Origin: Chryseobacterium sp. JAH
GTDB lineage: Bacteria; Bacteroidota; Bacteroidia; Flavobacteriales; Weeksellaceae
Direction: 5' to 3'
NCBI RefSeq assembly: GCF_001507335.1
Contig: NZ_LMAH01000006.1
Location: 1-64,000 of the forward strand
Length of the DNA stretch: 64,000 nt
This document shows, one piece after another, positions 44,066 to 53,816 of this stretch. The notes below the pieces were generated by a model. That model did no database searches. It worked only from the letters and a program-made list of their open reading frames with translations, and was not told where the DNA came from. Within the stretch, counting starts at the first letter, position 1. Each line of letters begins with the position of its first letter. Both the position numbers and the translations under genes were made by a program.

Positions 44066-45400
44066 TTACTTCTTCAACTCTTCTAAGAACTCGTCGTGCG
44101 AAATTGCAGTTTCTTTTTTAGTAGCTTTTTCAAGAATTACGTCTTTCAACTTAGCCATTGCAACCTCAGAAGAAATTTGTCTTACCTGCTCTTGGTCTTT
44201 CAACATTTCAGCAGCATATTTCTGAACTTCTTCGTCTCCTAAGTGGTGAATTCCGTAGATAGCCAACTGGTTTCTTACCAACTGCTCAGCCTGAGCTAAA
44301 ACGTCAGCATAATCTAACTGGATATTGTTATCAGACATCAACTTACCTTCAATGATCTGATATTTCAATTGAGTTTTCTCAGCTTCAAGAATTTCTTTTG
44401 CCTGCTCTTCAGACTGGATGTTCTGGTTTGAGAATACCAACCACTTCGTCAAGAAAGACTCAGGAAGTTTTACTTCCTCTTTTTCAGAAACCTGCTCCAA
44501 TACTTTGTTTACAAAGTGTACGTCTGCATTCTGCTGGAAGTATTCATCTAACTCAGTTTTTACTTTGTCTTTAAGCTCTTCCTCTGTTTTGATGTTTCCT
44601 TCGCCGTAAACTTTATCGAATAATTCTTCGTTAAGTTCTGCTAAGTTTAGACTGTAGAAATCTTTAACTTTAACTTCAACTTCAGCGTGGTGTAAGTGCT
44701 CAGCCTCTTCTTTAGTGAATCCTAATTCTTTAGCCAAGTTTTCGTCAGCAGCCAAAGTTTCTTTAGAAACCTTCACAGACTCATCCATTTTAAGACCTTT
44801 TACCAATTTGAAAGCATCTTTGTTTTCAGCAGTAATGGTAGCATTTTTTGGATGGTGGTGGTGCTCACCTTCAGCATCTTCTTCTACAACCTGAGAAATC
44901 TCTAAGTTGATGTAAGAATCTTTAGTGATTTTGTCTTGAGGAACTTGCTCTGCAAAACGCTTCTGCATGTTCTCGATGCTTTTGCTGATTTCTTTATCAG
45001 AAGCTTCCACTTTGTAGTGAGGAGCTTCATATTTAGCCAAATCTATAGTAAATTCTGGTTCGTAACCTACTTCGAAAGCAACTTCCAATTTCTCAGCATT
45101 ATGGTTGAAATCATTCACCGGCTGAGGTACTGGCTGACCTACTAGTCTTAATTTGTTTTCGTTGATATAGTTATTCAAAGCATCAGAAACTTGTTTGTTG
45201 ATCTCTTCGAATGCAATCCCTGCTTCATATTGCTTTCTAACCATACTCAAAGGCACTTTTCCTTTTCTGAAACCAGGAACCTGTGCGTTTTTAGCATAAT
45301 TAATCAATTGCTTTTCTACTTTTTCTTTGTAGTCAGATTTCTCCAATGTTACTGTAAGCAATGCACTTACATCATCATGGTTTTTTGCGGTAACCTTCAT
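44066..45400 (-). CDS. tig: Trigger factor
   Basis: The ribosome-bound chaperone and peptidyl-prolyl isomerase that meets nascent chains. The ribosome-binding signature GFRKGKVP is at about residues 43-50. A PPIase-like part and a C-terminal arm domain follow; the length of 444 residues is normal. An odd run of histidines (EGEHHHHPKN, near residue 180) stands in the PPIase region. A TATTTTTG box (45423-45430, complement) with CTTG 17 bases upstream is a likely promoter. Confidence 0.95.
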   Translation of the reverse strand: MKVTAKNHDDVSALLTVTLEKSDYKEKVEKQLINYAKNAQVPGFRKGKVPLSMVRKQYEAGIAFEEINKQVSDALNNYINENKLRLVGQPVPQPVNDFNHNAEKLEVAFEVGYEPEFTIDLAKYEAPHYKVEASDKEISKSIENMQKRFAEQVPQDKITKDSYINLEISQVVEEDAEGEHHHHPKNATITAENKDAFKLVKGLKMDESVKVSKETLAADENLAKELGFTKEEAEHLHHAEVEVKVKDFYSLNLAELNEELFDKVYGEGNIKTEEELKDKVKTELDEYFQQNADVHFVNKVLEQVSEKEEVKLPESFLTKWLVFSNQNIQSEEQAKEILEAEKTQLKYQIIEGKLMSDNNIQLDYADVLAQAEQLVRNQLAIYGIHHLGDEEVQKYAAEMLKDQEQVRQISSEVAMAKLKDVILEKATKKETAISHDEFLEELKK

Positions 45401-45422
45401 TATTGATTAAAATTTTAGGTTG

Positions 45423-45451
45423 CAAAAATATGAATTTTTTATTAAAACAAG
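45423..45451 (-). promoter_or_regulatory. tig promoter
   Basis: CTTG (45448-45451), 17 bases and TATTTTTG (45423-45430) on the minus strand. The spacing is two bases shorter than usual. Confidence 0.45.
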
Positions 45452-45477
45452 CCATTCCTTTTGTTATAATACGTTAA

Positions 45478-45508
45478 AATAAAAAAGACACTATAGAATA
45501 GTGTCTTT
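45478..45508 (-). terminator. Terminator of the metal cluster
   Basis: AAAGACACTA pairs with TAGTGTCTTT around a five-base loop, with an A run (T tail on the minus strand). It follows the His-rich lipoprotein gene. Confidence 0.75.
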
Positions 45509-45541
45509 GTGTAATATTAAAAATCTAGTTTTAAAAAACTT

Positions 45542-46102
45542 TTAATGTGCGTCAACCGTAATGTCAACATCTGTTTCTCCTCCAACCGTCTGTCCTAACT
45601 GATTAGATGCAGAAGGATAATTCTGGTTAACTGATGTAGGGCCATGAATTAATTTAATATTCATTTTACCTGTTGGTTGTGTCGAATTAATCTTCCATTC
45701 TGTTTTCAAACCTAACTTTTGACCGTCAGTTCTTACAATATCGTTTGCAGCTCTGATCAAAGTGATGTCTGCATCAGCAGGGTTAAATACAATAAAATGG
45801 TGGTCTTTTTCTTCCTCAATCTCATCAGAAGAATGATAGTGGTCGTCATGCTTGATTTGGAAATCAAGTACCGCAATATACGTATCGCCCTGATGCAGGT
45901 GAAGATGCTCATCTGCTACCCCTCCGATCACATTAACCGTCTGTACATCTGCTGCATCAGCTTTATTGGTTAGTGTCAATACCACTTTACCTATTTCATC
46001 ATGATCATGGATATCTTCAGGAATATCATCATCTCCGTTTCTACATGATAAGATAAAAACTGTAGCTAAAAGTAATAGGGTTATGTTGAATAATTTTTTC
46101 AT
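45542..46102 (-). CDS. His/Asp-rich lipoprotein, probably metal-binding
   Basis: A 186-residue lipoprotein: signal peptide with lipobox FILSC (Cys at residue 20). Histidine and acidic clusters follow: DIHDHDEIG, DEHLHLHQGD, KHDDHYHSSDEIEEEKDHH. Such sequences bind zinc, nickel or copper. The gene lies 27 bases after the TonB receptor on the same strand and ends the unit. It probably catches metal at the cell surface or in the periplasm and passes it on; the metal is not fixed. Confidence 0.7.
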   Translation of the reverse strand: MKKLFNITLLLLATVFILSCRNGDDDIPEDIHDHDEIGKVVLTLTNKADAADVQTVNVIGGVADEHLHLHQGDTYIAVLDFQIKHDDHYHSSDEIEEEKDHHFIVFNPADADITLIRAANDIVRTDGQKLGLKTEWKINSTQPTGKMNIKLIHGPTSVNQNYPSASNQLGQTVGGETDVDITVDAH

Positions 46103-46129
46103 TTTAAATTTAATTTTAAGTATTAATAA

Positions 46130-48514
46130 TTAGAATTTGTATTTGAGAGTAACGATAAAGTTTCGTCCGGATTCCGGCATAAAATATCTCAGTCTGTTAA
46201 GATACTCACGATACTCTGTATTAAAAATGTTATTGATTCTGAAATTAAGATTCAGATTTTTAAATAGGTCTGCACCTACAGATGCATTGAATAATGTATA
46301 TGCTGAAGGAGGAGTACTTAGGTCAAGTTCTTCATTGAAAGTAGTTCCATTTTCAATAAAATCAAGATTTTGATTTCTGATAGGGAAACGTTTCTGACTG
46401 AATACACTTTCGTTCTCCAAGCGTACGTAGAAGTTTTTGGGAGCATTCAATTTAAACTCAACCGCATTTCTCAGATTAGCCGGCATCATTAAGATCAAAG
46501 GTTCGTCATGGGTGAGATCATCCCCTTTCAATGCACTAAAACTCGTATTCCATTTTAGATTATCCAGAATATTAAGTTCGGCATCGGCATCAATTCCAAA
46601 AATCCTCGCTTTAATCTGCTGATAGCTCCAAACCTGAAAAACACCTCTGTTTGAAGATTCAATACCAGTAGGAATTTGATTGATAAAACTATCTGAAATC
46701 ATATAATAAGGATTAACCTCAATATGTAATCCCTTTAAGATATTGAACTTTCCTATCATCGAAAGATTTGCATTATATACTGTCTCTTTCTGAATAGACA
46801 AATCTCCCTCTTCAATAATGGCAGCAGAATGATGAAGCCCATCGGAGAAAAGCTCCGCCGGATTCGGGGTTCTGTCTGCTCTTGCGAAGTTTAATTTAAA
46901 TTCAAAAGCAGCATTCGGTTTATAATTGAATCCCAAATTGGCAGAAAAATTATGATAGTCTAAGATAGGGCGCGTCAAAATTCTACTGTCAAATTCCTGT
47001 ACAAAAAACTGAGGAAAAAGACTGGCAAATTTATCATCCCAGTCTGTGGCATCATAATATTTGTAAGCATCATATCTACTGAAATCATATCTCGCGCCGG
47101 CTTCTGCATTGAGCTTTGAACTGAATTTATATTTAAATACAGAAAAAGCTCCTGCATCATATCTGTAATAATCAGGAATTAGACGTCTTGCTTTGGTTGA
47201 AGGGTTCGGATAATTATCCTGAAAACCTGCCGAAAGACCACTTTCTAAACTCCAGTTTCCTCTTTCCAGAAGATGAGTAAGACTTGCAGAATGTGTAATC
47301 AATCTTAAATCCATGGAAGGAAGTTCATTAAGCTCGCCTCTCCTGATATCAAATTCCTTACGGCGATTCAACTGGAAACTGTATTGAAAGCTTAGTTTTC
47401 CAAAGTTTTCAAAACGCTTGTAAGCAGCCAGCTTTGCAATATGATGCTCAACTTCCTGTTTCGGGTTCACAATATCATAACTGAAATTATCAAGGTAATA
47501 AGGCTGTCCAAACTTGAAGACATTTCTAAAATCTAAATTATTTCCAATATGCGCGCCCTTAAAAATCCCAAACTCCTGATTGATTCCGCTGTATGACACG
47601 TCGAAACCCTGCATGAACCCGTGATTTCCAAAAGAGAAATTAAAAGAATTCACCTCCGCTCCTGTATTCTGCAACGTGTGATGTGGAATGTATAAATCTC
47701 CCACCTTCTTATAACTTCCACCAGTTTTTACAAACCATTGGTTTTGCCATGTTTTAGCGACATTCGCTGCCATCTCCCCACCTCTACCGTTAGAAATACC
47801 CGAAAGCTTGACACTTCCCATGATGGTATCTCTTTTAGGTAAAACAGCAGGCTCCAAAACCACTGCTCCACCCACGGCATCGCTTCCATATTTTAATGCA
47901 GCTGCACCTTTCACGACATCGATGTGCTCAAAGTCATTCACATCCACATTGGGAGCATGCTCTACACCCCACTCCTGTTCCGCCATCTTCACACCATTAT
48001 TCACAATTGCAATTCGGCTTCCGTACAAACCGTGAATCACAGGTTTTGCAATATTGTTTCCTGTTTTAAGTGCCGTAATTCCAGATATTTTTGATAAAAG
48101 ATTACCCAAATTTTCAGTTGAATTTCTTTCAATATCAGAGTGAGACAGTGTCTGCATAATCACTGAACCTTTGGTTTTGTGATTTCCGTGCACCGTAACC
48201 GCTTCTATATCACCAATGTGGTGTTCTAAAGTAATGGCTAAGTGCACATCATGTGTAACTCCTACATTTTCAGTATAATCATTACAATCAGGATGCTTTG
48301 CAATGAGTTTGTAATTCCCTGAAGGAATTTTATTGAAAGAAAACTTTCCGCTTTTATCTGTTTTGGCAGTGAAATCTCCCAATTTTACCACAGCATTTTC
48401 GAGCATGGTTTTATCGTGAAAATCCTGAACTGTCCCCTGAACAGTGAAAGTTTTCTGTGCATTTGTAAATACCAACCCACAAAGGATCAGCAATACACTA
48501 TAAATCAGTTTCAT
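46130..48514 (-). CDS. TonB-dependent outer-membrane receptor with CarboxypepD_reg domain
   Basis: A 794-residue receptor. Residues 1-19 are a signal peptide, residues 22-100 a CarboxypepD_reg-like domain (TVQGTVQDFHDKTMLENAVV), about 110-230 the plug (LGNLLSKISGITALKTG, VVKGAAALKYGSDAVGG), and the rest a 22-strand barrel ending in VTLKYKF. The closest functional type I recall is the ZnuD-like zinc receptor, supported by the His-rich lipoprotein in the same unit. The plug begins with a His-rich stretch (HGNHKTKG) that fits metal handling. A role in copper or another metal is possible. Confidence 0.85.
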   Translation of the reverse strand: MKLIYSVLLILCGLVFTNAQKTFTVQGTVQDFHDKTMLENAVVKLGDFTAKTDKSGKFSFNKIPSGNYKLIAKHPDCNDYTENVGVTHDVHLAITLEHHIGDIEAVTVHGNHKTKGSVIMQTLSHSDIERNSTENLGNLLSKISGITALKTGNNIAKPVIHGLYGSRIAIVNNGVKMAEQEWGVEHAPNVDVNDFEHIDVVKGAAALKYGSDAVGGAVVLEPAVLPKRDTIMGSVKLSGISNGRGGEMAANVAKTWQNQWFVKTGGSYKKVGDLYIPHHTLQNTGAEVNSFNFSFGNHGFMQGFDVSYSGINQEFGIFKGAHIGNNLDFRNVFKFGQPYYLDNFSYDIVNPKQEVEHHIAKLAAYKRFENFGKLSFQYSFQLNRRKEFDIRRGELNELPSMDLRLITHSASLTHLLERGNWSLESGLSAGFQDNYPNPSTKARRLIPDYYRYDAGAFSVFKYKFSSKLNAEAGARYDFSRYDAYKYYDATDWDDKFASLFPQFFVQEFDSRILTRPILDYHNFSANLGFNYKPNAAFEFKLNFARADRTPNPAELFSDGLHHSAAIIEEGDLSIQKETVYNANLSMIGKFNILKGLHIEVNPYYMISDSFINQIPTGIESSNRGVFQVWSYQQIKARIFGIDADAELNILDNLKWNTSFSALKGDDLTHDEPLILMMPANLRNAVEFKLNAPKNFYVRLENESVFSQKRFPIRNQNLDFIENGTTFNEELDLSTPPSAYTLFNASVGADLFKNLNLNFRINNIFNTEYREYLNRLRYFMPESGRNFIVTLKYKF

Positions 48515-48931
48515 TGTAAATAGCTTGCTTTTACTTAGGTTGTTAACTATTAGCTTTAGCAGACAGACTCAAATCAACATTCCTGATGATTTGCAACAAC
48601 CGTTAAGTATTGTTCGTTAAAAAAAATTGATTGGATTTTGGCTTAAATTAAATCAGTAAGCATTCAATTTTTGAATGATTTTACTTTTAGAAAATGATGA
48701 ATGATCAGTGTTAATTCAACCATGAAGATTCTTTATTAAGAAGTTTAAAATAGTTAAGCTGAGCTTCACTTTTAATAATGCTAAACAAAAATCTATTTGA
48801 TTTTATCTTAATAGAACTTAATTTCTTTAATGGTTCAAAAGCAATGAATACATCCATTTAAATACATCAAGCATTTAAATTATTAAATTCTAAAATTTAA
48901 ATTAAAAAAAATCCGGTAAGTAAATCGGTGA
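48515..48931. other. Gene-free region upstream of the receptor
   Basis: No gene is seen in these 417 bases. It should contain the receptor's promoter and possibly a metal-regulator site; I looked for a strong palindrome and found none that I would support. Several short A/T repeats are present. Confidence 0.5.
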
Positions 48932-49288
48932 TTAAGAAATTGTGGGTGGACCACGAAGTTGAAAAGTGAATTTTGTCTGAGACCAAATTCTTTCCTGAAC
49001 AGCAATAATTTGCTCAACCTCATGTGTGTAACTTTCAAAAGCAAAGCTAAATTCTTCAGGAATTAAAGTATTTCCAGTTGCCAAGAAATGACAAGCCAAA
49101 CAGTCGCCGGCTTTTTCTTTAGTTTCAGATTTTGATATGTTGTTCTCTGATTTTTTTAGATTAAAACCTATAAAAACATCAGCGGAATCATGACTGTGAA
49201 AGCTTGAAGAAAACAAAGCAAAAAAGTAAATCCCAAACATCAGTTTGGAGATAAAGCTTTTTAGTTGTCTGCTTTCCTTGAAAATCAT
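48932..49288 (-). CDS. Small CxxCH protein, DUF2946-like
   Basis: A 118-residue protein with an N-terminal hydrophobic signal or anchor (MFGIYFFALFSSSFHS), a short FHSHDSADVF His-containing stretch and a CLACHFLATGN motif near residue 76. The C-terminal LRGPPTIS resembles the RxPP end of DUF2946 proteins. DUF2946 proteins often accompany metal uptake receptors, as here. Metal binding through the Cys and His residues is likely; the assignment is tentative. Confidence 0.55.
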   Translation of the reverse strand: MIFKESRQLKSFISKLMFGIYFFALFSSSFHSHDSADVFIGFNLKKSENNISKSETKEKAGDCLACHFLATGNTLIPEEFSFAFESYTHEVEQIIAVQERIWSQTKFTFQLRGPPTIS

Positions 49289-49477
49289 TTGGCAAAAATA
49301 GGAATAATATTTTAAAGGATTTTAATTAAAGATTAAATTGTGGTTATTTAATGATGATTATCTTTTTATAATGAAGTGCATTTCATACCGAGTTCAAAAA
49401 TAATGACCAAATATCTTTCTACAAAGATGACGCTTTTACTAATTGATACGCTTTAGAAATGCAGAACTCTGTTTTCA

Positions 49478-49507
49478 CAAAAAAAGGATGAGCCAAAAAC
49501 CCATCCT
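49478..49507 (-). terminator. ABC-F gene terminator
   Basis: AAGGATG pairs with CATCCTT around an 11-base loop, with an A run (T tail on the minus strand). It stands shortly behind the ABC-F stop. Confidence 0.65.
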
Positions 49508-49530
49508 TATGATTTATATTTCGTTAAAAA

Positions 49531-51456
49531 TTAGTCTAACTGCGTTCCCAAATGCTCCCATTCCTGCAATGCAAGATCAAGCTCTTCTTTGGTTTTATTG
49601 TATTTTTCTAAAGTTTCTTCAGAAGGATTTTCTTTGGTGAAAGATGCTTCGAAGTTTTCGATTACAGTTTCCAGTTCAGAAATTTTCTCTTCTACTTTCT
49701 TCAGTTTATTCTGAATACTTTTCTGCTCTTTGCTTACAATGGTTGTGGTTGGAACATCAGCTTTAGGTTCAGATTTAACCTCAACTTTCACCTTAACATC
49801 ATCACTATGAAGCTTTGCTTTTTCAGCAGAAATTTCACGGATGCTTTCTTTCTGTCTGAACTCAAGATATTCGTTGATATCTCCTAAGAATTCTTTCATA
49901 TGTCCATCACGGAATTCGTAAATCTTATCGCAAAGTCCCTGTAAAAATTCTCTATCGTGAGAAATTACAATTAACGTACCTTCAAACTTCTGTAGAGCCA
50001 ATTTAATGATCTCCTTAGACTGAATATCCAGGTGATTCGTAGGCTCATCCATAATCAAAGTATTGAACGGACGTAATAATAATTTACAAAGTGCCAGACG
50101 GTTTCTTTCACCTCCGGAAAGTACTTTCGTCTTTTTGTTGACCGCTTCACCCTGAAAAAGGAAAGATCCCAACAAATCTCTTACCCTTGGTCTTGTCTCT
50201 TCGGTTGCTGCATCTTCTGCCTCTTCCTGAACAGTTTTGTTTGGAGTTAAAACTTCTTCCTGGTTTTGAGCAAAATAACCAATATTGACATTGTGACCTA
50301 AGTTCCAGTTTCCTGAATAATCTTTAATATCTCCCGAAAGAATTTTCGCTAAAGTTGTTTTCCCCTGTCCGTTCTGTCCAAGAAGAGCAATTCTGTCGCC
50401 TCTCTGAACGATAAAGTCTACATCGTCAAAGATTTGTTTCTGACCGTAAGCTTTCCCAAGATTTTCAGCTTCGAAAATAACTTTCCCAGGAACTTGAGAC
50501 TGTACGAAACGGATATTGAATTTAGAAACGTCTTCGTTATCAACCTCGATACGCTCTATTTTATCTAATTTTTTAATCAAAGACTGTGCAAAAGAAGCTT
50601 TGGTCGCACTTGCGCGGAATTTGTTGATGTTATCTTCCATCTGCTTGATTTCCGCATCCTGATTCTTTTTAGCCTGAATCAGTTTTTCACGGCGGTCTTC
50701 ACGCATCACCAAATATTTAGAATAATTGGCTTTGTAATCGTCTACTTTTCTGTTATTGACATCAAAAGTCCTGTTACAAACCGCTGTCATAAACTGTTTA
50801 TCGTGACTTACCAAAAGAATTCCTCCGGGATAATCTTTCAGGAAGTTTTCTAACCAAATGATTGACTCCATATCCAAGTGGTTGGTAGGCTCATCGAGAA
50901 GCATCAGATCATTCTTTTGGAGAAGCAATTTTGCCAATTCAATTCTCATTCTCCAACCTCCGGAAAATTCATCAGTGATTTTTTGGAAATCATCTGCTTT
51001 AAATCCTAATCCGAATAGAACTTTTTCAATATCACCTTCAAGATTATAGGCGTCATGATGCATCAAAAGGTCATTCAGATCGGTCATTCTGTTGATCAGA
51101 TCGGTATAAGCATCACTTTCGTAATCAGTTCTTACAGTCAATTGATGATTGATTTCTTCGAGTTCTTCTTTCCAAGCATTGATTTGCTCAAAAGCCTGCA
51201 TGGTTTCATTCCAAACGGTTCTCCCTTTCACAAAATCAAGATCCTGTTTCAGGAATCCAATGGTAATATTTCCTTCAGGAACGATATTTCCTTCATAGAA
51301 AGTAATTTCGCCGGAAAGCATTTTCAGAAGCGTAGATTTCCCTGCTCCATTTTTACCAACCAAACCAATTTTATCATCCTTTTTAATGGTGAAATTCACG
51401 TTTTGAAACAAGTAGTTTCCCGAATGATGTAAGCCTAAACCTTGAACCGAAAGCAT
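49531..51456 (-). CDS. ABC-F family ATPase
   Basis: A 641-residue protein of two ABC domains without membrane parts. Walker A motifs are GKNGAGKST (near residue 37) and GQNGQGKTT (near residue 358); signature motifs are FSGGWRM and LSGGERNRL; Walker B is LMLLDEPTNH. The linker has the charged arm typical of ABC-F proteins that act on the ribosome. The C-terminal 90 residues are a coiled coil (ETVIENFEASFTKE), as in Uup/EttA-like members. Function is probably in translation; antibiotic-resistance types cannot be excluded. Confidence 0.93.
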   Translation of the reverse strand: MLSVQGLGLHHSGNYLFQNVNFTIKKDDKIGLVGKNGAGKSTLLKMLSGEITFYEGNIVPEGNITIGFLKQDLDFVKGRTVWNETMQAFEQINAWKEELEEINHQLTVRTDYESDAYTDLINRMTDLNDLLMHHDAYNLEGDIEKVLFGLGFKADDFQKITDEFSGGWRMRIELAKLLLQKNDLMLLDEPTNHLDMESIIWLENFLKDYPGGILLVSHDKQFMTAVCNRTFDVNNRKVDDYKANYSKYLVMREDRREKLIQAKKNQDAEIKQMEDNINKFRASATKASFAQSLIKKLDKIERIEVDNEDVSKFNIRFVQSQVPGKVIFEAENLGKAYGQKQIFDDVDFIVQRGDRIALLGQNGQGKTTLAKILSGDIKDYSGNWNLGHNVNIGYFAQNQEEVLTPNKTVQEEAEDAATEETRPRVRDLLGSFLFQGEAVNKKTKVLSGGERNRLALCKLLLRPFNTLIMDEPTNHLDIQSKEIIKLALQKFEGTLIVISHDREFLQGLCDKIYEFRDGHMKEFLGDINEYLEFRQKESIREISAEKAKLHSDDVKVKVEVKSEPKADVPTTTIVSKEQKSIQNKLKKVEEKISELETVIENFEASFTKENPSEETLEKYNKTKEELDLALQEWEHLGTQLD

Positions 51457-51536
51457 CTTTATGAGTAATTAATGATGAATAATGTGTACTGAATATTTTT
51501 CGGGTGCAAAAATACGCAAAATAAAGGACTTTAAAT

Positions 51537-52154
51537 TTAATAATTCCTAACGGTGATGTGAAAACAGCTTTGTTGCCTTTCTTTGATGTAATAAATACGA
51601 CCGGCAGCAACATAATATTTTAAAACTTTTTCTAAAGCAACCTCGAGTTTTGGATTTGTTTTAAGCTTATTATTAAATCTCACATAAGAAATATCAAATG
51701 AATTTCCATAATTATGCGAACTGATCCCCAATGATGCATTGGCATTAACTTTTCTTAATCTGCACTGATCTTCCAACGTTCGGGTGATTGATGAAACGGT
51801 AAATGTGTTTCCTTTGTTTTCTTTACTGAATCTGGATCCTATTTTTTCTAAAATTGTTTTCGCTTTTAAAACCAGACATGCTCTGCTGTAATCTAATTTT
51901 TGAACACGGTATCCTTTTCCCGTTTTCTTAACTGTATGAAATTTCCCTTTATTGATGTACTTCTGAACTTGCGATGTATTTTTTAGAATACTGACATTAA
52001 AACTTCTGGAAGCATCTAAATGTGGTTTGTACAGAAAAGTCGGTTCCACTTTTAAAACTTGTGTAAGATCATAGCAGGGAAGTTTTTTCTTTGATGCCTG
52101 ACTGTATACAAGCTGATGAAATGCCAATGGAATGATATACAGAAATTTCCTCAT
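51537..52154 (-). CDS. DUF5715-like / M15-fold secreted protein
   Basis: A 205-residue secreted protein with signal peptide (MRKFLYIIPLAFHQLVYSQ). A conserved region has SSHNYGNSFDISY (near residue 148; the H-x6-D geometry of M15 zinc peptidases) and the C-terminal FHITV, another metal-ligand position. It resembles D-Ala-D-Ala carboxypeptidase-like proteins and DUF5715 members. Whether it is catalytically active is not certain. It follows the ABC-F gene divergently by way of a short gap and stands alone. Confidence 0.65.
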   Translation of the reverse strand: MRKFLYIIPLAFHQLVYSQASKKKLPCYDLTQVLKVEPTFLYKPHLDASRSFNVSILKNTSQVQKYINKGKFHTVKKTGKGYRVQKLDYSRACLVLKAKTILEKIGSRFSKENKGNTFTVSSITRTLEDQCRLRKVNANASLGISSHNYGNSFDISYVRFNNKLKTNPKLEVALEKVLKYYVAAGRIYYIKERQQSCFHITVRNY

Positions 52155-52318
52155 ACGAATTACTTTGACGATTTAAACGTGAAAATAGCAGATTTTGTTG
52201 TTGACAAAGATATTAATTTAATGAGAAGACTAAACTTTTTGAGAATAAATAAAAAGTCATAATTACAGTTAATTTACCAACAAAATAATCAGCAATAATC
52301 ACAAATAACAATATTATA

Positions 52319-52371
52319 TGTATGTAATTTCAAATAATTTTGAATAATTAATTTTCGTAATTTTACATACA
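52319..52371. promoter_or_regulatory. 9-base inverted repeat upstream of aqpZ
   Basis: TGTATGTAA (52319-52327) and its exact inverse TTACATACA (52363-52371) frame a 35-base spacer, just before the aqpZ start. It could be two operator half-sites for a regulator or a coincidence of AT-rich sequence. Confidence 0.35.
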
Positions 52372-52392
52372 CAATTTAAAATACATAAAAAG

Positions 52393-53109
52393 ATGATTTC
52401 AAAAACTTCAAAATTTGTTGCCGAGATGCTTGGCACAATGGTACTTGTTCTCATGGGCTGCGGAAGCGCAGTGATTGCAGGCGCAGATGGCACTACAGGA
52501 GTAGGATTTCTGGGAATTTCTTTTGCCTTTGGACTGAGCGTGATTGCGATGGCCTATGCAATTGGGCACATTTCAGGGTGTCACATTAATCCTGCAATTT
52601 CCATAGCAATGGTCGCAGCGGGAAGAATGAAAATGGATGAAGCGATACGATACATTATCGCCCAAATCATTGGAGCCATTATCGGCGCAGGAATTCTTTA
52701 CGTGATTTTCATTAACCATCCTGGGGCAGAAATGAAAGAATGGGCTCTAGGCTCAAACGGTTGGGGAACGGGATATCTTGATGCATACAACGTGACCGCA
52801 GCTTTTGTCGCTGAATTTATATTTACATTCATTTTCCTAATGGTCATCTTAGGTTCAACATCCACAAAAAACATCAACGGTGGTTTTGCAGGTCTAGCCA
52901 TTGGTTTCTCACTAGTTTTGATTCATATTGTCGGAATCAAAATAACCGGAGTTTCCGTAAATCCGGCAAGAAGTATAGGCCCGGCGATTTTCGCTCAGGG
53001 TGCTGCCCTTTCACAATTATGGCTTTTTGTAGTCGCACCAGTACTGGGAGGCATTGCAGCGGCTTTTACTTACAATTTATTAATGGAAAGACCAGAACAG
53101 ACAAAATAA
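52393..53109 (+). CDS. aqpZ: Aquaporin Z
   Basis: A 238-residue MIP channel in the inner membrane. Both NPA motifs are seen: HINPAISIA (residues 62-69) and VSVNPARSIGPA (residues 188-199), each in a half-helix that meets in the pore. The selectivity region includes the conserved GCGSAV and FGLSVIAMAYAIGHISGCH. It belongs to the water-specific group judging from the second NPA context. The gene stands alone. Confidence 0.95.
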   Translation: MISKTSKFVAEMLGTMVLVLMGCGSAVIAGADGTTGVGFLGISFAFGLSVIAMAYAIGHISGCHINPAISIAMVAAGRMKMDEAIRYIIAQIIGAIIGAGILYVIFINHPGAEMKEWALGSNGWGTGYLDAYNVTAAFVAEFIFTFIFLMVILGSTSTKNINGGFAGLAIGFSLVLIHIVGIKITGVSVNPARSIGPAIFAQGAALSQLWLFVVAPVLGGIAAAFTYNLLMERPEQTK

Positions 53110-53130
53110 TTTCATAAGATATAAAAAAAC

Positions 53131-53154
53131 AAATCCTGTCTTACGGCAGGATTT
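53131..53154. terminator. Weak convergent terminator after aqpZ
   Basis: AAATCCTG pairs with CAGGATTT around an eight-base loop, between converging genes. Confidence 0.5.
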
Positions 53155-53155
53155 A

Positions 53156-53728
53156 CTATTTTAACTTCTTTATTTCGAAAGGATTTTTGAATATAAGTTC
53201 TTCATGCTTTCCTTTGATTTCTAATTTTCTCTGCAATAAATTTAAAGCCATTTTTCTGATAAAAAGATCTTTGTCATTCAGGTTCCAGTAAGAATCTTCA
53301 TGTACTTTTTTGGGCTCGCGGATCAAATAGAATTCAGTATTCCAATTGTCGGCGTTATGGTAAAATTCAATAATTCCACAATGTTCAGGAATTTGAGAAT
53401 GCTCAACCATTCCCATTGGCAGTAAAAAACTGAACGCATTGCAGACGTAATCTCCACAACATATCTTGTCATGTTTCAGAAATTTTTCTCCGGTTTTGGT
53501 ATTAATGTATGACTTTTTAAAATCATTTTTAAAATCACTTTTCGAAAGTTTAATTTCAATTTCATGGCTGAAACCTTCAGAATCTATAATCAGCATATCA
53601 GCCTCCCAATCTGAATGGAAGTGATTGCTCAATACAATTTCTTTTTCAAAATCGCAATTTGCATGAATGTAAGCATGAACTAACTCTTCAATCTTTAACA
53701 CTTTTTTTAGTTTTAATACAAAGTTCAC
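53156..53728 (-). CDS. PD-(D/E)XK nuclease-like protein
   Basis: A 190-residue protein without a named family. The stretch DWEADMLIIDSEGF and HEIEIKLSK (about residues 39-63) gives the D-x(n)-E-x-K core of the PD-(D/E)XK fold, as in MmcB-like repair proteins. Two cysteines (CCGDYVC) stand near residue 90. The start codon is GTG at 53728. It is single and convergent with aqpZ. A repair or restriction role is only a guess. Confidence 0.5.
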   Translation of the reverse strand: MNFVLKLKKVLKIEELVHAYIHANCDFEKEIVLSNHFHSDWEADMLIIDSEGFSHEIEIKLSKSDFKNDFKKSYINTKTGEKFLKHDKICCGDYVCNAFSFLLPMGMVEHSQIPEHCGIIEFYHNADNWNTEFYLIREPKKVHEDSYWNLNDKDLFIRKMALNLLQRKLEIKGKHEELIFKNPFEIKKLK

Positions 53729-53816
53729 TAAGATCTTTTATATAATTGCATATATTCTTCTTTCGCAAAGGTGATTAACTCTGCAAAGAATCATCTCTCT
53801 ATAACTCTTAAACCCA

